From assembly GCA_030848545.1 (NCBI GenBank), contig JAVDCA010000001.1:248001-312000 (forward strand): a stretch of 64,000 bases of DNA, in the 5' to 3' direction. A program made the translations under genes and the position numbers. Positions 36,112 through 45,195 of the stretch are shown here, piece after piece (position 1 is the first letter of the stretch; the number at the start of each line of letters is the position of its first letter). The notes beneath the pieces were generated by a model. That model was not told the origin of the DNA and did not search any database. It saw only the letters and a program-made list of their open reading frames with translations. This DNA comes from Astrobacterium formosum. GTDB taxonomy: Bacteria; Pseudomonadota; Alphaproteobacteria; Rhizobiales; Xanthobacteraceae.

Positions 36112-36954
36112 ATGGCCCAGCCCGCCCAGAAGCAGAACCGCCAGCCCGGCCGCGAAAGCGAGATGCTGCCGAAGCCGGACTATGAGCCGCTGTTTCCCGG
36201 CGTCGGCCGGTTGAAGGACAAGGTGGCGCTGATCACCGGCGGCGATTCCGGCATCGGCCGCGCGGTCGCCGTGGCGATGGCGCGGGAGGGGGCCGACATT
36301 GCCTTCGCGTATCTGGAAGAGCACAAGGATGCCGACGAGAGCTTGGCGGCGGTCGAGCGCGAAGGCGTGCGCTGCATCAAGTTCGCCGGCGATATCGGCG
36401 ACGAAGCGTTCTGCCGCGACATCGTGGCACGTACGGTGCGCGAGTTCGGACGCGTCGACATCCTCGTCAACAATGCCGCCGAGCAGCACGAGACAGAGGA
36501 CTTTTCCAAGATCGACGTAAAGCAGATCGAGCGCACCTTCCGGACCAACATCTTCGCCATGTTCTACCTCGCCAAGGAGGCGGTGAAGCACATGGAGCCG
36601 GGTTCGGCGATCATCAACACCACCTCGGTCACCGCCTATCAGGGTCACAAGACGCTGATCGACTACGCCTCCACCAAGGGCGCCATCGCGGCCTTCACCT
36701 ATTCGCTGTCGCAGGCGCTCGCCGAGCAGGGTATCCGCGTCAATGCAGTGGCGCCGGGTCCGATCTGGACGCCGCTGATCCCGGCTTCGTTCTCGCCCGA
36801 GCATGTGGCGAAGCACGGTTCGTCGGTGCCGATGGGACGCGCCGGCCAGCCCAACGAGGTGGCGCCGAGCTACGTCTTCCTGGCCAGCCGCGACAGTTCG
36901 TATATTACAGGGCAGGTGCTGCATCCCAACGGCGGCACGGTGGTGCATTCGTAA
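36112..36954 (+). CDS. SDR-family oxidoreductase (YghA/YdaD-like)
   Basis: A 280-residue short-chain dehydrogenase with the N-terminal extension (about 40 residues, PKPDYEPLFPGVGRLKDKVA) typical of the general-stress/aldehyde-reducing YghA/YdaD subgroup. The cofactor motif is TGGDSGIGRAVAVAM, the fold motif NNAAEQ, and the catalytic residues are Ser in NTTSVTAYQG and DYASTKGA. The C-terminus is YITGQVLHPNGGTVVHS. AGGAG 10 bases upstream selects ATG 36112. The substrate is not known for this subgroup. Confidence 0.88.
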   Translation: MAQPAQKQNRQPGRESEMLPKPDYEPLFPGVGRLKDKVALITGGDSGIGRAVAVAMAREGADIAFAYLEEHKDADESLAAVEREGVRCIKFAGDIGDEAFCRDIVARTVREFGRVDILVNNAAEQHETEDFSKIDVKQIERTFRTNIFAMFYLAKEAVKHMEPGSAIINTTSVTAYQGHKTLIDYASTKGAIAAFTYSLSQALAEQGIRVNAVAPGPIWTPLIPASFSPEHVAKHGSSVPMGRAGQPNEVAPSYVFLASRDSSYITGQVLHPNGGTVVHS

Positions 36955-36976
36955 AAATTCGCCGCAATCTTCTTTG

Positions 36977-37027
36977 GTCATTTCGGGGCACGCGCGTAAG
37001 CGCGTGAGCCCGGAATCCATAACCCCC
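36977..37027. repeat. Intergenic palindromic repeat (GTCATTTCGGGG type)
   Basis: GTCATTTCGGGGCACGCGCG-TAAG-CGCG then TGAGCCCGGAATCC: nested inverted arms (CACGCGC/GCGCGTG and CGGGGC/GCCCGG). The layout is like the short GTCATTCCGGGG... mosaic elements dispersed in Bradyrhizobium-type genomes. It sits after the SDR stop. Only one copy of this exact kind is in the window; compare 59575-59675. Confidence 0.6.
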
Positions 37028-37095
37028 GTCGACGTCATGCGGAGATTCAGGAGGTATGAATTCTGCCTTCCGCCGGCCCCGGAAAGACTGACGCT

Positions 37096-37842
37096 TTAAA
37101 ACTCCACGTCCAATTCCAACACCTCTTCCCGCTCGGCTTCCGCGGCGGCGATCCATTCCTTCATGGCGGGCAGCGCCAGCACGGCGTCGCGGTAGGACAC
37201 GCAGACCGGATCGAGGGCGATGTCGTAGGTCAGGAAGCGCGAGCATACCGGCGCATACATGGCATCGGCCATGCCGGGTCTTTCGCCGAACAGGAACGGG
37301 CCGCCGTAACGGCCGAGACACTCGCGCCAGATCTCGCATACGCGGCTGATGTCGGCCAGCGCGCCGGTCCACACCTTGAACCCCGGAAAGCGACCCTTGA
37401 TGTTCATGGGCAGCGCCGAGCGCAGGTTCGAGAAGCCGGAATGCATCTCCCCGCATACGGCTCGGCAGTGCGCCCGCGCCGCCCGGTCGGTGGGCAGCAG
37501 GCCGGCCTCCGGCCGCACCTCGTTGACGTACTCGGCGATGGCCAGCGTATCCCAAACCTTCACGGGGCCGTCGGTCAGCCGCGGCACCAGGAACGAGGGC
37601 GACAGCAGCAAGAGCTCGGCGCGCGACGACGGGTCGTCGCTCGAGAGCATCTCCTCACCGATGTCGAGCCCCGCCAGGCGGCACATGAGCCAGCCGCGCA
37701 ACGACCACGAACCGTAGTTGCGGCTGTTGATGGTCAGCGTGGCGCGCCCCGACGGCCGCCTTTCCGGGGCCGGAGCGGGCGACGCCGAAGGGGACGATAA
37801 CGAAGGGGACGACAAGAAAGGGGGCGATAGATCTTGGGCCAT
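37096..37842 (-). CDS. Glutathione S-transferase-like protein
   Basis: A 248-residue GST. After an unusual serine/proline-rich, low-complexity first 32 residues (FLSSPSLSSPSASPAPAPE) the thioredoxin-like domain begins TLTINSRNYGSWSLRGWLM with the catalytic serine. SFLVPRLTDG (the cis-proline) and KVWDTLAIAEYVNEV follow. The alpha-helical C-terminal domain includes GPFLFGERPGMADAMYAPVC. It resembles the YfcF/maleylacetoacetate-isomerase side of the family. A start at a later codon, removing the low-complexity tail, cannot be excluded. Confidence 0.8.
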   Translation of the reverse strand: MAQDLSPPFLSSPSLSSPSASPAPAPERRPSGRATLTINSRNYGSWSLRGWLMCRLAGLDIGEEMLSSDDPSSRAELLLLSPSFLVPRLTDGPVKVWDTLAIAEYVNEVRPEAGLLPTDRAARAHCRAVCGEMHSGFSNLRSALPMNIKGRFPGFKVWTGALADISRVCEIWRECLGRYGGPFLFGERPGMADAMYAPVCSRFLTYDIALDPVCVSYRDAVLALPAMKEWIAAAEAEREEVLELDVEF

Positions 37843-38078
37843 GGCTTCCTCTCACCGCGGAGGTCCGGCCCCTCCGATTGTCTGGTCGAACGGAATGCTA
37901 GATCAGATCGGCCACGGCGGTACAGGGGGTAAATGAATGACGTGCGGCCTGTGACATGCCGCCGGAATCGGTGCGCTTCTTTTTTGGCTCGCCTGCGGCC
38001 GCGGAATGCTTTACGGTTTTTTTTAGCCGGGTCGCGAGCACAAGGGGGGAATAGCCGCAGCAACCTGCGGCCTTTGTC

Positions 38079-39287
38079 ATGCTCTACTTGGCCTATCAAA
38101 CCCATGCCGACATGATCGCGCCGATGCGTGCATTCGCCGCCGTGGCGGCCCATGGATTGGGGCGCATCGTCGGCGACAACGCCGCGCTGCGCAATCTGAC
38201 CGCCGCCTACGAGATCATCGCCCGCGCCGGCTTGACCCACAAGCGGCCCGCCTTCGGCATCGATAAGGTCAAGGTGGGCAATTGCGACGTCAAGGTCGTC
38301 GAAGAGGTGATGCATAAGACTGCCTTCGGGACGCTGTTGCGGTTTCGCAAGGATATCGACCAGGCGCAGCCGCGCGTTCTCCTCCTGGCGCCGTTGTCCG
38401 GACATTTCGCCACCCTCCTGCGCGGCACCGTCCAGACCATGCTGCCGGAGTTCGACGTCCACATCACCGACTGGCACAATGCCCGCGACGTGCCCCTCGA
38501 CCGGGGGAACTTCGGCTTCGACGACTACATCGCCCATGTGATCGCCTTCCTGGAGGCGATGGGGCCACCCGCCCATCTGGTCGCGGTCTGCCAGCCCTGC
38601 GTCGCCGCACTGGTCGCGGCGGCGATCATGGCCGAGGACGACAACCCGGCGCAGCCGCGTTCCATGACCCTGATGGCCGGTCCGGTGGACACGCGCATCA
38701 ATCCCACCAAGGTCAACGAGCTCGCCAATTCGCGGCCGATTTCGTGGTTCGAGCAGAACCTGATCGCGCGCGTACCGTTCCGCTTCGGCGGTTCGTTCCG
38801 CCGCGTCTATCCGGGCTTCATCCAGCTCGCCGCCTTCATGAGCATGAACATCGACCGCCACGTGAAGGCCCACCGCGACCTCTATGGCCACATCGTCAAT
38901 GGCGACCACGCCCGCGCCCAGGCGGCACGAGATTTTTACGACGAATATTTCGCCGTCCTTGATCTCACCGCGGAGTTCTATCTGGAAACCGTGCGTCTGG
39001 TCTTCCAGGAGCACGCGCTGCCGCGCCGAGCCCTGACCTGGCGCGGCCGCAAGGTCGATCTTGCCGCCATCCGGCGCACGCTCCTCCTCACCGTCGAGGG
39101 CGAGAAGGACGACATTTGCGCCATCGGCCAGACGGTCGCCGCCCACGACCTGTGCGCGGGCCTCAAGCCCTTCCTCAAGCGCCATCACCTGCAGGCAGGC
39201 GCCGGCCACTACGGCGTGTTTTCCGGTCGCCGCTGGGAAAGCCAGGTCTATCCCCTGGTCAAGAACGCGATTCTCGCCAGCAATTGA
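38079..39287 (+). CDS. phaZ: Intracellular polyhydroxyalkanoate depolymerase
   Basis: A 402-residue PhaZ of the intracellular type that mobilises PHB granules. The N-terminus MLYLAYQTHADMIAPMRAFA is typical of this class, and the nucleophile is a cysteine, about residue 171, in the lipase-box-like VCQPCVAAL. The MTLMAGPVDTRINPTKVN and AGHYGVFSGRRW segments are conserved. No signal peptide. It works logically with the 3-hydroxybutyrate and acetoacetate functions of the upstream cluster, though the genes are about 10 kb apart. Confidence 0.9.
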   Translation: MLYLAYQTHADMIAPMRAFAAVAAHGLGRIVGDNAALRNLTAAYEIIARAGLTHKRPAFGIDKVKVGNCDVKVVEEVMHKTAFGTLLRFRKDIDQAQPRVLLLAPLSGHFATLLRGTVQTMLPEFDVHITDWHNARDVPLDRGNFGFDDYIAHVIAFLEAMGPPAHLVAVCQPCVAALVAAAIMAEDDNPAQPRSMTLMAGPVDTRINPTKVNELANSRPISWFEQNLIARVPFRFGGSFRRVYPGFIQLAAFMSMNIDRHVKAHRDLYGHIVNGDHARAQAARDFYDEYFAVLDLTAEFYLETVRLVFQEHALPRRALTWRGRKVDLAAIRRTLLLTVEGEKDDICAIGQTVAAHDLCAGLKPFLKRHHLQAGAGHYGVFSGRRWESQVYPLVKNAILASN

Positions 39288-39389
39288 GCGTCCAGCCGTC
39301 CGCAACGCCCTCTTTCAGGCAAGGTCGGCAATTCGTGGCGGGTTCGCCATTCGCCATGACGAAGTGCAGAGCGTTCAGTGCGGCCCTGC

Positions 39390-41327
39390 CTAGATCTTGA
39401 CCTGCGTGCCGACCTCGACGACCCGCCCGGTGGGAATCTGGAAGTAGTCGGTGGCGTCGCTGGCGGAGCGCGCCAGCATGGAGAACAGGAGCGCCTGCCA
39501 GCGCGGCATGGTCGAGTTCTCCGCCGGCCGCAGCGTCCGCCGCGACAGGAAGAACGACGTCGACATGATATCGAAATGCCAGCCGTACTTGCGCGCCAAC
39601 GCCAGCGCCTGCGACACGTTCGGTGTCTCCATGAAGCCGAAGCGCACGACGATGCGACAGAAGGTCTCGCCGATCGGTTCGATGCGCACCCGCTCATCGG
39701 TAGAAACGCGCGGGGTGTGCGCCGTTTCGACGGTCAGGATGGCGTTCTGCCGATGCAGGATCTTGTAGTGCTTGAGGCTGTGCATGAGCGCGGTCGGAGC
39801 GCTGGTCGGATCGCCGGTGAGGAATACGGCGGTGCCGGGCACGCGCGGCGGTGGATGCTTTTCCAGCATGGCGACCAGGGCGTCGATCTGGGTCTCCTGC
39901 CGGCGCGTCTTTTCCATGAGGATGCGGCTGCCGCGCCGCCACGTGTACATCGTGAGGATCACCAGGGCGCCGAGCAGGAGCGGAATCCATCCGCCTTCGA
40001 ATACCTTGAGCAGATTGGCGGTGAGGAACGAGAGGTCGATGACCAGGAACGGTCCGATCAGGCAGGCGGCCGCGAGGGGCTTCCACTGCCACACCTTCCA
40101 GATGACGAAGAAGGCGAGCAGGCTCGTCACCACCATGGTGCCGGTGACGGCGATGCCGTAGGCCGAGGCGAGCGCACTCGACGAGCGGAACAGGATGACC
40201 AGCACCAGAACGCCGATGAGAAGCAGGGCGTTGACGCGCGGCATGTAGATCTGTCCAGCAAGCGCCGCCGAGGTGTGGCGGATCTCGAGGCGCGGCAGCA
40301 GACCGAGTTGCACAGCCTGCCGGGTCAGCGAATAGGCGCCGGTGATGACCGCCTGGCTGGCGATGACGGTCGCGGCCGTCGCAAGCGCGATCATCGGCAG
40401 CTGCGCCCAGTCCGGATAGAGCAGGAAGAACGGGTTCTCGATGGACTTCGCGTCGGCGATCAGGAGCGCGCCCTGGCCGTAGTAGTTCAAGAGCAGCGCC
40501 GGCAAAGCCACCACCAGCCAGGCGAGCTGAATCGGACGGCGGCCGAAATGCCCGAGGTCGGCATAGAGCGCCTCGCAACCCGTCACGGCCAGGAACACGG
40601 CGCCGAGGGCGACGAAGCCGATCAACCGGTGGGTTGCCAGGAATTCGAGGCCGTAATGGGGACTGAGCGCGCGCAGGATGCTGGGATCCTGCAGGACATG
40701 CGAGATGCCGCCGATCGCCATCGCGACGAACCAGACGAGCGTGATGGGGCCGAACAGGGCGGCGACTTTGGCGGTGCCGCGCGACTGCACCAGGAAGAGC
40801 GCGACGAGGATCGCGATCGTCGTCGGCACAACGTAGGGGTCGAAGGCCGGCGTCACGATCTTCAGTCCTTCCACGGCGGAGAGGACCGACAGGGCCGGCG
40901 TGATGACTGCATCACCGTAGAACAAGGCGGCGCTGACGATGCCGAGGAGAACCACGGTGGAGGCGCCGCTGCGCCAACCGCGCGCGGCGAGTGCCATCAG
41001 GGCGAGGGTGCCGCCTTCGCCGTTGTTGTCGGCGCGCAGGAGCAGCAGTACGTATTTCGCGGTCACCACGATCAGGAGCGCCCAGGTGATCAGCGACAGA
41101 ACCCCGAACACGGCCGCTTCGCTGATACCGCCGCCGTGTCCGCTGGCCGCCAGGACCGACTCGCGAACGGCATAGAGCGGGCTCGTGCCGATGTCGCCGT
41201 AGACGACGCCGAGGCTGCCGAGCGTCAGGCGCCAGAAACCGGGTGATGGCACGGGTGAGATGGGATCATGAGCCGTCGTCACCGGCACGGCGAGGGAACT
41301 GACGGGCAAATGTGCGGCGTCGTTCAT
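39390..41327 (-). CDS. kup: Low-affinity potassium uptake protein Kup
   Basis: A 645-residue proton-coupled potassium importer. The N-terminal signature [15 protein letters not shown] is unmistakable, and it continues with about 12 membrane helices including [14 protein letters not shown] and a hydrophilic C-terminal domain of about 150 residues. ATG 41327 is used, with GGGAGA upstream, because it follows the stop of the small upstream gene by one base. Earlier in-frame codons lie inside that gene. Unusually, it lies downstream of a KdpD/KdpE-type two-component pair where kdpFABC would be expected. Confidence 0.95.
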   Translation of the reverse strand: MNDAAHLPVSSLAVPVTTAHDPISPVPSPGFWRLTLGSLGVVYGDIGTSPLYAVRESVLAASGHGGGISEAAVFGVLSLITWALLIVVTAKYVLLLLRADNNGEGGTLALMALAARGWRSGASTVVLLGIVSAALFYGDAVITPALSVLSAVEGLKIVTPAFDPYVVPTTIAILVALFLVQSRGTAKVAALFGPITLVWFVAMAIGGISHVLQDPSILRALSPHYGLEFLATHRLIGFVALGAVFLAVTGCEALYADLGHFGRRPIQLAWLVVALPALLLNYYGQGALLIADAKSIENPFFLLYPDWAQLPMIALATAATVIASQAVITGAYSLTRQAVQLGLLPRLEIRHTSAALAGQIYMPRVNALLLIGVLVLVILFRSSSALASAYGIAVTGTMVVTSLLAFFVIWKVWQWKPLAAACLIGPFLVIDLSFLTANLLKVFEGGWIPLLLGALVILTMYTWRRGSRILMEKTRRQETQIDALVAMLEKHPPPRVPGTAVFLTGDPTSAPTALMHSLKHYKILHRQNAILTVETAHTPRVSTDERVRIEPIGETFCRIVVRFGFMETPNVSQALALARKYGWHFDIMSTSFFLSRRTLRPAENSTMPRWQALLFSMLARSASDATDYFQIPTGRVVEVGTQVKI

Positions 41328-41328
41328 A

Positions 41329-41640
41329 TCAGGGGCTCTCTCCCGCCTGCGATCCGAATGGAGCCAATGCTCCCTTGGCAGGCGAAGGTGGTTTGGTGAG
41401 TTGGTCGTAGCAGGTGAGCCGTTCACGTCTGTCGGTGAGGCTCGCACAAATTGAGAAGTCGCTTGCCGCCGGCTGATCGGCCGGCTCCATGACGGACACG
41501 AGGTAGACGATCAGACCGATGACGATGAGGCCGAGGAGCGGCGGCACCAGGTTCATCGACGGCGAGGGTTCGCCGCTGAATTCGTCGTCGTAAGGGGGCA
41601 CCGACGTGCATCCGTAGGCGCGCCGGAGGTGGCGCACCAT
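41329..41640 (-). CDS. Small single-span membrane protein preceding kup
   Basis: A 103-residue frame with one hydrophobic helix ([20 protein letters not shown]) and a C-terminal cysteine-bearing motif, [19 protein letters not shown]. That C-x(12)-C-Y-D-x-L pattern occurs in several small secreted or membrane-anchored alphaproteobacterial proteins of unknown role. Its TGA is one base before the kup ATG, so the two are tightly coupled. The start is unsure: ATG 41640, or ATG 41556 just before the helix. A helper role for Kup is possible but unproven. Confidence 0.6.
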   Translation of the reverse strand: MVRHLRRAYGCTSVPPYDDEFSGEPSPSMNLVPPLLGLIVIGLIVYLVSVMEPADQPAASDFSICASLTDRRERLTCYDQLTKPPSPAKGALAPFGSQAGESP

Positions 41641-41752
41641 CAGACATCATCCCGGGAGCCTAAGTTCTCAATTCCGGAGTGCGGGCCGACTCATAAAGGC
41701 GCCATAAAGACGGCGGCGCCGATCTGACGCGCCGAGCGGCGCGGATCGAGGG

Positions 41753-42451
41753 TCAGCGCGTTACGGTGTCGGCGACGCGGTAGCCGACGCCCGGCTCGGT
41801 GACGATGATGCGCGGATCACCCGGTTCCCGCTCGATCTTCTGGCGCAACTGGCCGATATAGACGCGCAGATACTGGGTGTCGGCCGTGTGTGCCGGTCCC
41901 CAAACGGCGGTAAGGATCTGCCGGTGGGTGAGCACCTTGCCGGCGTGGCGGGCCAGGAAAGAGAGGAGCTCGAACTCCTTCGGGGTCAATTTCACCTCGA
42001 TGCCGGCGCGGGTGACCTGATGGCGGACATTGTCGATCGTCAGGTCCTCGACTTCGAGCACCGGGGTTTCGCCGGCGTTGGTCATGCGGTGGCGAAGCGC
42101 CGTGCGCATGCGCGCCAGGAGTTCGCCGACCCCGAACGGTTTGTTGATGAAGTCGTCGGCGCCGAGGTCGAGCGCCTCGATCTTTTCCGTTTCCCGCTCG
42201 CGCGCCGACAGGACGATGATCGGCACCGTCGAGAATTCGCGCACTGTCCTGATCACCTCCTTGCCGTCGCCGTCCGGAAGTCCGAGATCGAGGACGACGA
42301 GGTCGGGACTGTCGGCGGCGATGCGCTTGGTGGCCTCGGCGACGAGGCCCGCGGTGATGACCTCGTAGCCCTGGGTGTTGAGCACGGGCGTCAGGAAGCG
42401 CAGGATTGCTTCCTCGTCGTCGACCAGGAGGATGCGGGTCTTGCTGGTCAT
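41753..42451 (-). CDS. kdpE: Response regulator KdpE (OmpR family)
   Basis: A 232-residue receiver plus winged-helix regulator. The receiver has acidic DDEE at residues 11-14, phospho-acceptor Asp in VVLDLGLPDGDG, and KPFGVGEL with the conserved lysine. The DNA-binding half ends GVGYRVAD. KLTPKEFELLSFLARHAGKV and ILTAVWGPAHTADTQYLRVY are KdpE-typical. ATG 42451 overlaps the KdpD stop (ATGA). The target would normally be kdpFABC, which is not in the window; kup lies directly downstream. Confidence 0.9.
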   Translation of the reverse strand: MTSKTRILLVDDEEAILRFLTPVLNTQGYEVITAGLVAEATKRIAADSPDLVVLDLGLPDGDGKEVIRTVREFSTVPIIVLSARERETEKIEALDLGADDFINKPFGVGELLARMRTALRHRMTNAGETPVLEVEDLTIDNVRHQVTRAGIEVKLTPKEFELLSFLARHAGKVLTHRQILTAVWGPAHTADTQYLRVYIGQLRQKIEREPGDPRIIVTEPGVGYRVADTVTR

Positions 42452-43923
42452 GACGGACGCTCGCGAGAAAATTCCAGGACGAACCGTGTGCCGCGGCCGG
42501 CCGCGACGGGACTCTCGGCGGCGATGCTGCCGCCATGGGCGGTGACGATGCCCTTGGCGATGGCGAGGCCGAGGCCGGCGCCGCGGTCGGCGCGGCTCGT
42601 GCGTGCGCGCACGAATTTGTCGAAGACGCGCGCCAGCATGTCGGTGGCGATGCCGGGTCCGTCGTCCGTCACCCGCAGCGCCACCGTCGCGGGCGTCACG
42701 ACGGCATCGATGCTCACACGCGTTCCGGGCGGCGTATGGGCGACGGCATTGCCGACCACGTTGGTGAGGGCCTGTTCGATCAGAAATGCGTCGGCGGAAA
42801 TCATCGGCAGTTCGGCCGGAAGGTCGACCGTGAAGGCGAGCGGCGCGCCGCGACGGCGCGCGGCGCTGACGACCCGCTCGGCGATTTCCCGAAGGTCGGT
42901 CCAGTCGCGCCGCAATTCGAGCACGCCGGCATCGATGCGCGTCATCGCCAGGAGGTTCTTCACCATCTCGTCGAGACCTTCGGCCTCGGTCTTGATGCCG
43001 TCGAGCAGAGCCGTCTTGTCCTCCTCGCTCAAAGTCGCGCGGAAGCCGATCAGGCTGGTCGCCGAGCCGAGAATCGAAGCGAGGGGGGTACGGAAGTCGT
43101 GCGAGATGGATGTCAGGAGGATGTTGCGCACGCGTTCCGTCTCTGCCTTCTCCTGGGCTGCCGCGGCGTCGCGCGCCAAAAGAGCGCGCTCGACCGCCGC
43201 CGCAGTCTGCTCGGCGAGCGTTCGCAACAGCGCCTGTGCTTCGCCGTCGAGACTGCCGCCGGAGGGCAGGGGGGCGACCGCAACGAGGCCGATCGGGCCG
43301 GTAGCGGCGCGCAGCGGAACGAATGACCAGCCATCCTCCGTGGTGGCGATTTCGGTGCCGGCGATCATGCGACGGGCAGCTGCAATGATCGGCGGGCCAG
43401 GCTCGTCGTCGGGCGGCCAGGCGGCCGCGAGGGACAACCTGTCGGCGTCGCCGAGAAAGACGAAGACGGGCCGGCGCAGGTCGGCGTTGATTTCGCCGGC
43501 GGCGCCGCCCGCGATGTCGTCGATGACCGTGAAGGCGGACAGCCGGCGGGTGAATTCGTACAGCCGGCGCATCACCCGCGCGCGTTCGCCGGCGGCGAGC
43601 GCCTGGTCGCGGACGCGGCCGGCGAGCGCCGAGGTGACGATTGCCACGATCAGGAACACGAGCAAAGCCAGAAACTCGTGCGGCTGCGCGATCCGGAAGG
43701 TGTAGAGCGGCTCGATGAATAAGTAGTTGTAGGCCAGGAACGACAGCACCGAGGCGTAGACGGCTGGCCAGATGCCGAAGCTGACCGCGGAGTAAATGAC
43801 CGCCATCAGGAAGATCATGGAAATATTGGGTAGTGGCGCAATGGTGGAGAACAGCCGTCCGGCCGCGGTTGCCGCCAGCACCGCGGCGGTGGACCACGCC
43901 AGGGCCGCCCATCGTCCGAACAT
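42448..43923 (-). CDS. kdpD: KdpD-type sensor kinase lacking the N-terminal half
   Basis: A 491-residue histidine kinase corresponding only to the C-terminal part of KdpD. Four closely spaced membrane helices (DUF4118-type, with PLPNISMIFLMAVIYSAVSF and YNYLFIEPLYTFRI) come first. A GAF-like domain follows, then the kinase core: SISHDFRTPLASILG (H-box), NVVGNAVAHTPPGT (N-box) and DDGPGIATD. Full KdpD (about 890 aa) has a cytoplasmic KdpD/USP sensor of about 400 residues before the helices; that is missing. ATG 43923 is the only usable start because TGA lies just upstream in frame. GAGGTGA serves as ribosome site. Confidence 0.9.
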   Translation of the reverse strand: MFGRWAALAWSTAAVLAATAAGRLFSTIAPLPNISMIFLMAVIYSAVSFGIWPAVYASVLSFLAYNYLFIEPLYTFRIAQPHEFLALLVFLIVAIVTSALAGRVRDQALAAGERARVMRRLYEFTRRLSAFTVIDDIAGGAAGEINADLRRPVFVFLGDADRLSLAAAWPPDDEPGPPIIAAARRMIAGTEIATTEDGWSFVPLRAATGPIGLVAVAPLPSGGSLDGEAQALLRTLAEQTAAAVERALLARDAAAAQEKAETERVRNILLTSISHDFRTPLASILGSATSLIGFRATLSEEDKTALLDGIKTEAEGLDEMVKNLLAMTRIDAGVLELRRDWTDLREIAERVVSAARRRGAPLAFTVDLPAELPMISADAFLIEQALTNVVGNAVAHTPPGTRVSIDAVVTPATVALRVTDDGPGIATDMLARVFDKFVRARTSRADRGAGLGLAIAKGIVTAHGGSIAAESPVAAGRGTRFVLEFSRERPS

Positions 43924-43940
43924 GCGAATGTTCGATCACC

Positions 43941-44984
43941 TCAGCAAGCGGCGTCGCCGCCGGACACACTGCCACGAGACCTGTGCGGCTGCCGACCGAG
44001 TATCATCGGCCGCAAATCGGCGCAATATGTCGCGAAGATCCGAGCCAGCTTCGTCCTGTTTTCGGGCGAGGACGGTTTGGCATTTCCGTTGAAGACCTGG
44101 CCGTGTTCGGACATGAAGTCGACCATGAACAGGGTGACGTAAAGATAAAACAGCCCGTCCGCCCGAAAGCCCGCCGCATTCATCCAGGCGTCGACGTACC
44201 GGACCGGTCCACCCGACACCACCAGAGACGCCAAAGTCAGTGCCGCCGCGTAACGAGGGTCGCCGAAGCAGAGGTCGTCGACATCGACGATGCCGGAAAA
44301 GCCGCCATCCGGCCTGACGATGACGTTCTTGGTGGTGGTGTCATGGAGAAAGGGAATCGCGGGCCGCTTGTCCAATTCGCTTCGCGCTGACAGCACCAGG
44401 TCTTTCACGCAATCGACGACGGCGGGATCGAACAGTCCGGCGCCCGCAATTCGCCGATGCGATCGGGCCAGGTTGTCGAGCAGGATCTGCGACCACCGCT
44501 CCCGCGGTGCGTCGGCGGGCGTCACCGCATAACCGTAGCGTCCCTCCGATCCTGTCCGGGCGGTGATCTCCTGCGCACGCACCACTTCCGCGGCGATGGC
44601 GTCCAAGGATGAATCCGGGAGCGAATGGATGAGATTGCCGAGGTCGGTACCGGGCAGTCGTTCCAGAACCACATACGCATAGGATCCGAGCGTCCCCACG
44701 TCGATGATGTGCGGGAGCGGAACGCCCAATGGCTTCAATCGACGGGAGAGCTCGATGGCGCCGCTCATGGTCGGTCTGTTCTGGCCGGCAGCCATTCGGA
44801 TCACGACCGGCTCCCGTTGGCCGAACATGGCTTCGAAAACGAAGTGATGCGTGCCAGTACCGAAGCGCTTGACGCCGAGGGGTTCGCAGCCCGTCGCCCG
44901 GGCGGCGAGCTTCCTGACCAGCGCGTCATCGGGTGAGCGTGTGCCCATGCCCGCAGGGTCTCTCCCTTCGATCATCAGTCCCAT
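43941..44984 (-). CDS. Phosphotransferase of the APH/choline-kinase-like family
   Basis: A 347-residue kinase-like protein. The catalytic loop FLHDTTTKNVIV gives the H-x-D-x4-N pattern in altered form (HDTTTKN). SGIVDVDDLCFGDPRYAAAL carries the metal-binding aspartate motif. The N-lobe is TGTHHFVFEAMFGQREPVVIRM, including the ATP-contacting lysine/arginine region. Substrates in this family range from aminoglycosides to sugars and choline; none can be assigned. Its stop overlaps the kdpD ribosome site, so it leads a five-gene leftward set with kdpD, kdpE, the small protein and kup. Confidence 0.78.
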   Translation of the reverse strand: MGLMIEGRDPAGMGTRSPDDALVRKLAARATGCEPLGVKRFGTGTHHFVFEAMFGQREPVVIRMAAGQNRPTMSGAIELSRRLKPLGVPLPHIIDVGTLGSYAYVVLERLPGTDLGNLIHSLPDSSLDAIAAEVVRAQEITARTGSEGRYGYAVTPADAPRERWSQILLDNLARSHRRIAGAGLFDPAVVDCVKDLVLSARSELDKRPAIPFLHDTTTKNVIVRPDGGFSGIVDVDDLCFGDPRYAAALTLASLVVSGGPVRYVDAWMNAAGFRADGLFYLYVTLFMVDFMSEHGQVFNGNAKPSSPENRTKLARIFATYCADLRPMILGRQPHRSRGSVSGGDAAC

Positions 44985-45195
44985 CGATCGTTGACGCGCT
45001 AAGGCGCGTTGACAAGTGTCTGTATGTGCAACCGGGCGTTGCGGCGTCGTGCGCGGCAGCTTCGTTTACATCCCGCAGCTCGCCTCATCGTGGCGCCTCG
45101 TCCAACATTCGCCGCAGAGCCCGGCGATCTCATGGGCGTTCGAGTATCGGGTCCACCGGCCTGCCCGCTGAAGGGCGGGCAGAGCATTGAACATC

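Noticed and set aside
39378-41246. Long open frame (622 codons) on the plus strand across kup
   Set aside because: Antisense shadow of kup; highly charged low-complexity translation and no domain.
41888-43705. Open frame of 605 codons on the plus strand across kdpDE
   Set aside because: Shadow of kdpD and kdpE; serine/arginine-rich translation without any fold-like pattern.
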